Shown here: one piece after another, positions 43,337-50,859 of the stretch
Position numbering within the stretch: the first letter of the stretch is position 1
How the letters are laid out: every line of letters starts with the position of its first letter
NCBI GenBank assembly: GCA_024707255.1
Contig: JANQAC010000001.1
Location: forward strand, 2,108,001-2,172,000
Direction of reading: 5' to 3'
Length of the DNA: 64,000 nt
Source of the DNA: Asticcacaulis sp.
Lineage (GTDB): Bacteria > Pseudomonadota > Alphaproteobacteria > Caulobacterales > Caulobacteraceae
The notes under the pieces: model-generated
Seen by the model: only the letters and a program-made list of their open reading frames with translations
Told to the model about the DNA's origin: nothing
The model's database searches: none
Position numbers and translations under genes: made by a program

Positions 43337-43740
43337 CTTTACTTACTCCAGGAATCCGCACCCGCCTGTTAGCCAATGGCCGGTCAGAAGCGGAAACCGA
43401 TCATTTGCCGGTCATCAAACTCTTCAACCCGTGTGGCGCGGCCACATGGCTGGCAACCGAGCTGGACGGCGACAACGATACGCTGTTCGGTCTGGCCGAT
43501 CCGGGCTTCGGCTTTCCCGAACTTGGCTATTTCAGCCTCTCTGAAATCTCGTCCATCAGTTTGCCTTTTGGACTGACCATAGAGCGGGATTTGTATTTCT
43601 GCCCGCGCTTTTCACTGGCTGTTTATGCGCAAGCCGCGCATAGCGCCGGAGGCATTGTTGAGGCGGACGCCCTGTTGCGCGCCGCCGCCTTAAGCCTTGG
43701 CCTGAACCCCGATCCCGAAATTCCGCCCATCGGCGGGTGA
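43333..43740 (+). CDS. DUF2958-family protein
   Basis: 135 residues. The N-terminus LLTPGIRTRLLANG and the following VIKLFNPCGAATWLATELD...DTLFGLADPGFGFPELGYF are family-typical. Function unknown; the family is regularly linked to ardC and parB on alpha- and betaproteobacterial ICEs. Start ATG 43333 overlaps the ardC stop. Cytoplasmic, no motif suggesting catalysis. Confidence 0.88.
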   Translation: MTLLTPGIRTRLLANGRSEAETDHLPVIKLFNPCGAATWLATELDGDNDTLFGLADPGFGFPELGYFSLSEISSISLPFGLTIERDLYFCPRFSLAVYAQAAHSAGGIVEADALLRAAALSLGLNPDPEIPPIGG

Positions 43741-43845
43741 GCCACGCCGCTCTATCGGCGTTAATTCCGGCTCTCTCCGATGAGCCCCGCGTTCGGCGGG
43801 GAGGGCCGGTTTGCCTTTGAAAACTTCATGAAAGGATGAACTGTT

Positions 43846-45657
43846 ATGCAACTCGCAAATATTGCTTTTGATAAACTCGACATTTCTGAACTGAACATGC
43901 GACACGGCAAAAAGGTGCCTGATGTCACCGACATTCTGCCGTCCGTTCGGGCGCGTGGTGTTCTCGTGCCTCTGCTGGTGCGGCCCCGTCTGGCCGATCC
44001 GGAACGGTTTGAGATCGTTGCCGGTCGCAGGCGCTGGTACAGCGTAAAGGTGCTGATCGAAGAAGGTGGCGATGCCGGACCTTTACCCTGCGCGATCATG
44101 GAGGCGGGGGATGATGCCGCCGCACTTGAGGCGTCGCTGATTGAAAATATCGCTCGTCTGGACCCCGATGAAGTCACGCAGTGGGATACCTTTACCCGCC
44201 TTATCCAGAAGGAGGGACGCACCGTTGACGAGATCGCCCGCACTTTCGGCGTCACCGACCTCCATGTTCGGCGGGTGCTGGCTTTGGGAAATCTTTTGCC
44301 CCGTATCAGGGAACTATATCGCAGTGAAGAGATCAATGCGGGTACAGTGCGCCACCTGACCCTGGCAACCAGATCGCAGCAAAAGGACTGGCTGGCTCTG
44401 CACGCTGATCCCGATGAACATGCCCCGACCGGCCAGCAGTTAAAGGCCTGGCTGTTCGGCGGTGCGTCCATTCCGGCAAAGTCGGCCCTGTTCGACCTTG
44501 CCGGATACAAGGGGCGCATTGTCACCGATCTGTTCGGCGAGGATGGCTATTTTGCCGATACCACTGCTTTTTGGGCCGCGCAGAACGAAGCGATTGCCGC
44601 CCGATGCGAAAGCCTTCTTGAAGCTGGCTGGGCAGACGTGGAAGTGCTTGAAGCGGGTACACATTTCCCGTCCTGGGAATACGAAAAAACGCCTAAAGCG
44701 AAGGGTGGAAAAGTTTTTATCTCCGTCAGTCACCGCGGGGAGGTGGAAATTCACGAAGGGTATTTGTCGGCGAAAGAGGCGCGACGCAAACGTTCGACTG
44801 AGGCGGGGACGACTGAAAGTGAAACGGAAAAGGCTTCGCGCCCCGAAGTAACCAGCACGCTGCAAACCTATATCGACCTGCATCGTCACGCCGCCGCCCG
44901 CGCCGTACTTGTCGATCATCCGGCTGTGGCGCTCCGTCTTATGGTCGCCCACGCTATCAATGGATCACCCCTCTGGACGGTCAGGGTTGAGGCGCAAAGC
45001 ACCCGGAATGAAGCTGTCAGGGATAGCGTGGCAGTCAGCGCAGCCGAGGCACGCTTTGGTGAAAAATGGCAGATGGCGATGGCCCTGCTGGACTTCCCGC
45101 CGGATGGTGTAAGCGTGGCGGGCGGTAATAGTGATGAGCACAGGACCGCCGTTATTTTCGCCCGGTTGCTTGGACTGCCGGATGCCGATGTGCTCAGTAT
45201 TCTGGCCGTTGTCATGGGCGAAACCCTGATGGCGGGCACCGCCCTGGTCGAGGCTGTCGGCAATTATCTCAAGGTGGGTATGAGCGACTTCTGGAAGCCG
45301 GACGATGTGTTTTTTGAGCTGATCCGTGACCGTCAGGTGGTCAATGCGATGCTGCGTGAGGTGGGCGGCAGACGGGTGGCAGACGGTAATGTTTCGGAGA
45401 AGGTGACGACGCAAAAAGCCATCATCAGTGATTTCCTTTCCGGCACCAATAACCGCAGGAAGGTTGAAGGCTGGACGCCGAAATGGCTGACCTTCCCGGC
45501 AGGCAGTTATACTGACCGGCCATTCAGTACGCTCGCCAAATGGAAGATGGCAGAGGTCCGTTTTCGGGGGATAAAGCCATCAGAACCGGTCGCCCTACAC
45601 ACGACGGCGGGCGGTGAAACCGGGCCGGCAATGCCTGCCGCTATCGCCGCAGAGTAA
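43846..45657 (+). CDS. parB: ParB/RepB/Spo0J-family partition-like protein
   Basis: 603 residues, twice the usual ParB length; GAAAGGA precedes ATG 43846. The N-terminal ParB/Srx domain covers about 1-110 (DKLDISELNMRHGKK, FEIVAGRRRWYSVKVL with the G-R-R-R motif, LEASLIENIARLDPDEV). A KorB-like HTH follows (VDEIARTFGVTDLHVRRVLALGN). The rest (about 200-603) is specific to ICE-borne ParB proteins. It has no ParA beside it. In such elements it may stabilise the excised circle or regulate transcription. It is followed by a strong terminator. Confidence 0.88.
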   Translation: MQLANIAFDKLDISELNMRHGKKVPDVTDILPSVRARGVLVPLLVRPRLADPERFEIVAGRRRWYSVKVLIEEGGDAGPLPCAIMEAGDDAAALEASLIENIARLDPDEVTQWDTFTRLIQKEGRTVDEIARTFGVTDLHVRRVLALGNLLPRIRELYRSEEINAGTVRHLTLATRSQQKDWLALHADPDEHAPTGQQLKAWLFGGASIPAKSALFDLAGYKGRIVTDLFGEDGYFADTTAFWAAQNEAIAARCESLLEAGWADVEVLEAGTHFPSWEYEKTPKAKGGKVFISVSHRGEVEIHEGYLSAKEARRKRSTEAGTTESETEKASRPEVTSTLQTYIDLHRHAAARAVLVDHPAVALRLMVAHAINGSPLWTVRVEAQSTRNEAVRDSVAVSAAEARFGEKWQMAMALLDFPPDGVSVAGGNSDEHRTAVIFARLLGLPDADVLSILAVVMGETLMAGTALVEAVGNYLKVGMSDFWKPDDVFFELIRDRQVVNAMLREVGGRRVADGNVSEKVTTQKAIISDFLSGTNNRRKVEGWTPKWLTFPAGSYTDRPFSTLAKWKMAEVRFRGIKPSEPVALHTTAGGETGPAMPAAIAAE

Positions 45658-45686
45658 CCGGCTGCGAACTACTGTAGCAAGGTTTA

Positions 45687-45719
45687 AAGCCCCCGCGTCG
45701 GCTACGGAGCGGGGGCTTT
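45687..45719. terminator. Bidirectional terminator after parB
   Basis: GCCCCCGC and GCGGGGGC pair around a 12-base loop and are followed by TTT on the plus strand, with AAA on the other side. A near-identical hairpin in opposite loop orientation follows the DUF736 gene at 46626, showing that the two loci are inverted copies. Confidence 0.8.
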
Positions 45720-46025
45720 CGCGTGCGTTCTGTGGTTCCTGGTGTGGCCGATTTCCCGGTCCGTTCGGTGGCGCATCTCGGATTGACATAGACGCGGCGC
45801 GGGCCAAATCTCCGGATGTGAATGCGGACTCTTTCTACAGCACAGGCGCAGTCTGTTCGCGCCCGATCCGTTTGCAACAGGTTTTGCCGGTCCGGCGACG
45901 ACCCTGAAATCGGGCTGTCCGAACGGGGCTGGCCTGCTGAGGATACACCTGCGAAGCGCTCATGAATTGCGGAATTTGCCCGTCCACGCCGTATCTGTTG
46001 CGGTAAATCACCGGCGTTCCGGCAT
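45720..46025 (-). pseudogene. Inverted, decayed copy of the DUF736 gene
   Basis: Reverse-strand sequence matches the DUF736 gene at 46289 in patches: the leader AAAGGAACACCC ahead of an ATG at 46025, the stretch CCCGATTTCAGGGTCGTCGC (shared with 46419-46438), a region encoding RFGPRRVYVN, and the end hairpin. Stops and frame changes interrupt it from codon 6 on. It is a degenerate inverted duplicate. Confidence 0.7.
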
Positions 46026-46288
46026 GGGTGTTCCTTTGCGTTGTTCTCTGAAGTCCCGTGTCGATAAGCGAAACCTATGGGCGTTCCCCTTGCGGCAAAA
46101 ACCATCGCGTTCGGACTATTTTCCCCGCCGCATAGTGCGGCTCCTCGCGCTCGCTTCGCTCCAAAATAGCCCTTCGCTCAGGTCCTTCGCGGTGCTTCGG
46201 CCCTTCGGGTTATGCCGCACCGGGACGCCCGTCCGGTTCGCACATCGCCGGGGATCGGCTTCGGCGAACAAAGCAAAGGAACACCCCA
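46026..46288. promoter_or_regulatory. Structured leader upstream of DUF736
   Basis: The region between the two DUF736 copies has no gene. It contains many short GC hairpins, including GCCGCATAGTGCGGC and GGTTCGCACATCGCCGGGG, similar in style to the leader of ardC. It probably carries promoters for both directions, with the minus one now serving only the pseudogene. Confidence 0.4.
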
Positions 46289-46615
46289 ATGTCTGCAATT
46301 GGTTATGTCACCCGCAACACTGAAACCGGCATCTATAAGGGCCAGATCAGAACGCTTTCAATCCGCACCGACATAGAGATTATCCCAAACCGGGCAAAGC
46401 AAGCACCCGGACAACCCGATTTCAGGGTCGTCGCCGGACCCGTCGAACTCGGTGCCGGATGGGTCAGGACCGGCGAACGGTCAGGCAAGGATTATGTCTC
46501 GCTCGGCATCGCTGCCCCTGAGTTTGGCCCGCGCCGCATCTATGTAAACCTCGGACGGGCCGCCGATCATGACGACGATGATGTGTTTGCGCTGATCTGG
46601 AACCCCGCCGACTGA
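46289..46615 (+). CDS. DUF736-family protein
   Basis: 108 residues; AAAGGA precedes ATG 46289. The start MSAIGYVTRNTETGIYKGQI and the end PEFGPRRIYVNLGRA...DDDDVFALIWNPAD are typical of the family, which is small, cytoplasmic and of unknown function. DUF736 genes are nearly constant in alphaproteobacterial conjugative elements. It stands alone, with its own leader and a terminator at 46626. Confidence 0.92.
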   Translation: MSAIGYVTRNTETGIYKGQIRTLSIRTDIEIIPNRAKQAPGQPDFRVVAGPVELGAGWVRTGERSGKDYVSLGIAAPEFGPRRIYVNLGRAADHDDDDVFALIWNPAD

Positions 46616-46625
46616 TATCGACGTC

Positions 46626-46656
46626 GCCCCCGCTCCGTAACCGGCGCGGGGGCTTT
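46626..46656 (+). terminator. Terminator after DUF736
   Basis: GCCCCCGC and GCGGGGGC pair around a 12-base loop, followed by TTT and then CC. It lies about 10 bases after the stop. Its twin is at 45687. Confidence 0.8.
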
Positions 46657-46790
46657 CCTGCTCAACACGTGGAGAACGAAAAGCGGCCAGGGGGCTTTTC
46701 GAGCGTCCCGAACTGCGCCCATCACCGCCATCCTTTTCGCACGAGCGTCGATTTTCGCGCTCGCTGCCGCATATCGCAGGAGAGGATTAT

Positions 46791-47039
46791 ATGGATGATG
46801 ATGTCGAAAGAGCCGCAAGTGCGCGCACCGGCAGTCCGTTTCTGAATACAGCGCAGGCTTCGCATTATATCGGCTTGTCACGCCGTACCCTGGAGAAGAT
46901 GCGTACCCAGGGCACCGGACCACGCTTTCGTAAGCATGGCCGCTATGTGCGATACCATATCTCTGACCTCGACGAATGGTCACGAGGGGGAGGGCGGGAT
47001 TCCACGTCGGGGAATGGCCAGAAGGATCAGCGTCTATGA
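46791..47039 (+). CDS. AlpA/MerR-like HTH protein, candidate excisionase (RdfS-like)
   Basis: 82 residues; AGGAGAGG precedes ATG 46791. It has a winged HTH of the excisionase type: FLNTAQASHYIGLSRRTLEKM...GPRFRKHGRYVRYHISDLDEW. The stop overlaps the traF start (ATGA). In ICEMlSymR7A the recombination directionality factor RdfS lies in the same position, just ahead of traF and the relaxase region, and is switched on by FseA. By position and fold this is the best candidate for this element's excisionase and for the target of the DUF6499-DUF2285 activator at 12437. Confidence 0.8.
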   Translation: MDDDVERAASARTGSPFLNTAQASHYIGLSRRTLEKMRTQGTGPRFRKHGRYVRYHISDLDEWSRGGGRDSTSGNGQKDQRL

Positions 47040-47578
47040 TCCGATGGCAGCGAAATCGTGTCCGGCTGATGACCAGGAAATCGGTTGGAAGACTGGCAAT
47101 TCTGGGCCTGGCCAAGGTTGGAATCGTCGGCATTGCACTGGCGCATACCGGGAACTTCAGGCCTGTGCTGGTTTATAATGCAAGCGTAAGCGTTCCTCTT
47201 GGGTACTACAGAGTATTGCGGACCAACGATCTGAATGTCTCCGATATCGTGCTCTTGCACACCCCGGCGAGTGTGCGTGAAATGGCGGACCAACGGCGGT
47301 ATCTGCCTAAGTCCGTTCCGATGATCAAGTACGTCGCGGCCCTTTCCGGCGATGAAGTTTGTGCGGCCGGAGACGAGATACGGATCAACGGAAAAATCAT
47401 AGCCAGACGGAAGGGTTTTGACCGGCTGAACCGACCGTTGCCAACCTGGAGTGGCTGCCGGATTCTGGCCTCTGATGAAATGTTTCTACTGAATTCCTTA
47501 GCGCCGGAATCATTCGATGGCCGCTATTTCGGGGTCGTAAAAACAACACTCATTATCGGCAGATTGGCTCCGTTATGA
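47036..47578 (+). CDS. traF: TraF-type conjugative signal peptidase (S26 family)
   Basis: 180 residues from ATG 47036. A membrane helix lies near residues 18-37 (VGRLAILGLAKVGIVGIALA). The S26 motif around the catalytic Ser reads NASVSVPLGYYRV and the Lys lies in PMIKYVAALSGDEVC. GEI-type strands follow, with FDGRYFGVV near the end. In RP4-like systems TraF cyclises and matures the TrbC pilin, and trbC is present at 63215. It overlaps the next gene by four bases. Confidence 0.9.
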   Translation: MIRWQRNRVRLMTRKSVGRLAILGLAKVGIVGIALAHTGNFRPVLVYNASVSVPLGYYRVLRTNDLNVSDIVLLHTPASVREMADQRRYLPKSVPMIKYVAALSGDEVCAAGDEIRINGKIIARRKGFDRLNRPLPTWSGCRILASDEMFLLNSLAPESFDGRYFGVVKTTLIIGRLAPL

Positions 47579-48207
47579 TCAGAATCGGACCCGTGCTTAT
47601 GGCCTTCGCCATAACGGGTGGCATCTGGCCAGCATGTGCGATGTCATCGGAAAGCTCCGCACCAACTGACCTATCTGAGACCGGCCCCCTTGCTGCCTGG
47701 CAGGCTGACATCGCTGAGGCCTCCACACGATTTGGTATCCCCGCAGCATGGATTGAAGCGGTAATTATGGCCGAAAGTGGAGGGCAGACCATGAGAAATG
47801 GCAGGCCTGTAAGCTCACCTGCCGGGGCAATGGGGCTGATGCAGCTCATGCCAAAAACCTGGCAGGATATGCGGAATGAACACGACTTGGGTAATGATCC
47901 TTACGATCCCCGTGACAATATTTTTGCGGGAACGGCGTATCTGCGCGCCATGTATGACCGCTACGGATATCCGGGAATGTTCGCAGCATACAATGCCGGA
48001 CCGGCGATCTATGAGCGTAGTTTGACGGGAGCTAAGCTGCCGAAAGAAACGCTGGATTACCTGGCCAAAGTTACCCGAAATCCGACAGGTATTCGCTCCG
48101 GCTTCGATATTTTTGTTCGGTTGAACGGTAGTCAGCCGACGACAAACGCATCCGGATCAGGCGCCCTTTTTGTACCGCTAAGTGATGGACGACAGGTCGA
48201 AAACTGA
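47575..48207 (+). CDS. Lytic transglycosylase (SLT family)
   Basis: 210 residues with a signal peptide (about 1-23, ending PACAMS). The SLT domain has the catalytic Glu in AVIMAESGGQ, then SSPAGAMGLMQLMPKTW, YDPRDNIFAGTAYLRAM and FAAYNAGPA. It opens the peptidoglycan for the conjugative channel, as VirB1 does. It overlaps traF by four bases, so it belongs to the rdfS-traF operon. Confidence 0.92.
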   Translation: MIRIGPVLMAFAITGGIWPACAMSSESSAPTDLSETGPLAAWQADIAEASTRFGIPAAWIEAVIMAESGGQTMRNGRPVSSPAGAMGLMQLMPKTWQDMRNEHDLGNDPYDPRDNIFAGTAYLRAMYDRYGYPGMFAAYNAGPAIYERSLTGAKLPKETLDYLAKVTRNPTGIRSGFDIFVRLNGSQPTTNASGSGALFVPLSDGRQVEN

Positions 48208-48517
48208 GAGTGGTGCGCTTGCTGTGAAATGTCCGCCTGATACCTGGTTTCCAAAAAGTTCGGAGTAGCCGGAACGGGCGGGAGCATGGGTTTTTTGGGG
48301 GAAGGCAAGATGAAACAGTAGCGCCATCATGCTTCGCAGTGACGCTAAGTCTTTGTCTGCACATCGTTTTGTTTCGCAAAGTGTGGTGCCACAGGCACTG
48401 CCAATGGCGCTAAACTGGCGCCTGAGGCTCGTATGGCGCTGATTATTTTCACTTTTGGCAGGCGCAAGTCTCAACCCGATTGAAGCTGGCATCGGTGGGC
48501 AGGGCAAGGAAAAAGCC
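48208..48517. other. Candidate oriT region ahead of the relaxase
   Basis: 310 bases with no gene. The right half carries three TGGCGC motifs in about 40 bases (48412-48450, AATGGCGCTAAACTGGCGCC then TATGGCGCTGA) and short inverted repeats such as GTGGTGCCAC. Repeats beside a relaxase gene are what an origin of transfer would show. I cannot place a nic site. Confidence 0.35.
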
Positions 48518-50536
48518 ATGACTTATGATGATGAATTTGAGCCGAGACTGGGCAGAATTCGGTCTGGTGGGAAGGGCCGGTCAGCCAAGTTTCTGAACCG
48601 CGTACTGGCCGCTGCCAATCTCGCGCGAGGAGGTTCTGGCCGGACGGCAGTAAATCGCAAATCCCGATTTGACGGCAGCCGGATCGGGCGAGGCTCCGGT
48701 GTCGGACGTGTCCTGGCGGCGCGGGACGCATATTCCTCTCTGCGGCAGCGGCGCGTGATCATCAAATCGCGCATTGTCAAACTGAGCGGAAAAGCCCTTA
48801 CCGGGGCCAGGGCCCATATGCGCTATATCCAGCGTGACGGCGTGACCCGTGAAGGCAGGCCGGGAGAGCTGTATGGAGCGGTGCCGGACAAGGCTGACGG
48901 CAGGGCATTTATGGATCGGGCCGAAGCTGGCAGCGACCGGCATCAGTTGCGCTTTATTGTTTCTCCGGAAGACGGTGGCCAGTACGAGGATCTGAAGCCG
49001 TTTGTACGCCGCCTGATGGCTCGGATGGAAGAGGACCTCGACACAAAGCTGGATTGGGTTGCGGTCGATCACTACAACACCGGCCACCCCCATAGCCATA
49101 TCGTAGTCCGCGGCCGCGACGACCTCGGCAAAGATCTGATCATCGCACGCGAATATATCACGACGGGTATGCGCGAGCGGGCGGCGGAAATTGTGCGTCT
49201 CGATTTTGGGCCGCGTTCGGATTTCGAGATTGAGAGCGCCTTAAGACAGGAGGTGGATCAGGAGCGTTTCACCAGTCTTGACCGTGATCTGATCCGTGGC
49301 AAGGACGAGTCCGGAATTATTGCGTCCGCTGAGGGAGACAGCTTTCGTCAATCTCTTAAAGTCGGAAGGCTGCAAAAGCTTCAGCGGCTTGGGCTGGTGG
49401 ATGATCTCGGACAGGGCCGATGGCAGCTTGCCGAAGACCTGGAACCGGTCTTACGGCAGATGGGGGAGCGCGGCGACATCATCAAAACTCTGCATAACGA
49501 AATGAGACTTCACGGCTCCGCCCATATACCTGATCTGGTCATTCACAATCATGGCGCATTGATCGGTCAACAGCCGGTAGTTGGTCAGTTGGTACGGCGG
49601 GGGCTGGCGGATGAACTCAGGGATCGTCACTACATGGTTGTCGACGGAGTGGACGGTCTTACCCATTATATCGAGATTGGTCAGGGTGACAGGAACGGAC
49701 CTGTGGCGCATAGTTCGGTAGTCAAAATCATCCCGAAGTCACCTGAGATCAGACCGGCTGATCGTGTCATCGCTGAAGTTGCCGCACATAATGGCGGCTA
49801 CTATGACGTGGACGCTCACCTCAGACATGACGCTTCTGCGCGGGAGACTTTTGCAGAAACACACGTCCGGCGGCTTGAGGCGATACGTAGGGTTACAGGC
49901 AGTGTCGAGCGGGAAGCCGACGGGCGCTTCAGGATTGGAGCTGATTACCTTGATCAGGCGCTGCGGTACGAGCAGAAGCAGTCTGAGTTGGCCCCGGTCA
50001 GGGTCGAGATTTTGTCACCGCTCTCACCCGACAAACTGACCGACATACACGCGCCCACCTGGCTTGACCGCAAACTGGCTGAGAATTTCCCGACCACAGT
50101 TACTGACAGGGGATTTGGCAAGATAGTGAACGACGCTCTGAGGCAGCGGCAGCAATGGCTTACTGCAGAGGGGTTGGCAACAGAAGGCGTGGGTGGTCAG
50201 ACAGTTTTCAAGGACAATATGATCGACATACTGAGGCGCCGCGAGCTTAGTCTTGTCGCAGCTCGGTTATCCGAAGATATGGGGATGATCTTCATAGAGG
50301 CACGACCCGGTGAAAGGGTCGAAGGGGTGCTAAGTCGAGCTATTGATCTTCAGGGCGGCAAGGTCGCTGTTGTCGAGCTGGCAAACGGCGTGAACCCAAA
50401 GGCACGGGATTTCACACTTGTACCCTGGCGGCCAGTGCTTATTGATCACATTGGAAAACAAGTCTCAGCCATCGTCCGGCAGGGCGACATCAGTTGGACG
50501 ATTGGTAAGCAAAGAGGAATCGGGGTCGGCTTATGA
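48518..50536 (+). CDS. Conjugative relaxase, VirD2/DUF3363 type
   Basis: 672 residues from ATG 48518; the frame is open to 48455. The N-terminal relaxase core covers about 75-240: AHMRYIQRDGVTREGRPG, HQLRFIVSPEDG and DHYNTGHPHSHIVVRG with the H-x-H metal ligands. DUF3363 fills the rest. It nicks oriT and pilots the strand into the recipient. In ICEMlSymR7A the equivalent RlxS lies in the same order after rdfS and traF. A cargo region of 8.8 kb separates it from traG. Confidence 0.92.
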   Translation: MTYDDEFEPRLGRIRSGGKGRSAKFLNRVLAAANLARGGSGRTAVNRKSRFDGSRIGRGSGVGRVLAARDAYSSLRQRRVIIKSRIVKLSGKALTGARAHMRYIQRDGVTREGRPGELYGAVPDKADGRAFMDRAEAGSDRHQLRFIVSPEDGGQYEDLKPFVRRLMARMEEDLDTKLDWVAVDHYNTGHPHSHIVVRGRDDLGKDLIIAREYITTGMRERAAEIVRLDFGPRSDFEIESALRQEVDQERFTSLDRDLIRGKDESGIIASAEGDSFRQSLKVGRLQKLQRLGLVDDLGQGRWQLAEDLEPVLRQMGERGDIIKTLHNEMRLHGSAHIPDLVIHNHGALIGQQPVVGQLVRRGLADELRDRHYMVVDGVDGLTHYIEIGQGDRNGPVAHSSVVKIIPKSPEIRPADRVIAEVAAHNGGYYDVDAHLRHDASARETFAETHVRRLEAIRRVTGSVEREADGRFRIGADYLDQALRYEQKQSELAPVRVEILSPLSPDKLTDIHAPTWLDRKLAENFPTTVTDRGFGKIVNDALRQRQQWLTAEGLATEGVGGQTVFKDNMIDILRRRELSLVAARLSEDMGMIFIEARPGERVEGVLSRAIDLQGGKVAVVELANGVNPKARDFTLVPWRPVLIDHIGKQVSAIVRQGDISWTIGKQRGIGVGL

Positions 50537-50859
50537 AATACACTATACGGTAGTCGCTGCTTAACTTTTTGACGTTGAGCAATGGGGGCAGTGATGCTGA
50601 AACGTTATGATTCCTTCGAGGCCGCGTTATTGCCTAAGTAAAATATTGATTGAAAACAAGTCGCGCTGGTTAACAATCATTTGCTTTTCATATCGAAAAA
50701 CATGCGGTTTGCCGATCAGATATCTCCATCAAGCACGCCTGAATCCAGCATCATGTTTTCGGCCATGCAACGTGCGAAAATGACACAATCGGCGGTTACA
50801 TGTCGCCCGTACTAAGTGAAGAGTGGAAAATTTAGAGAAAATTTATTAACCTTTTAGTT
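50537..50859. other. A+T-rich intergenic region
   Basis: 323 bases between the relaxase and the 982-residue membrane protein. It is clearly A+T-richer than its flanks, as expected at a cargo junction, and should contain the cargo promoter (AAAATATTGATTGAAAAC is nearby). No gene, repeat or att-like site recognised. Confidence 0.4.

Noticed and set aside
43846..45657. parB as evidence that this is a plasmid
   Set aside because: ParB-like genes of this long type are common on ICEs, and no ParA or replication initiator is visible; the question stays open.
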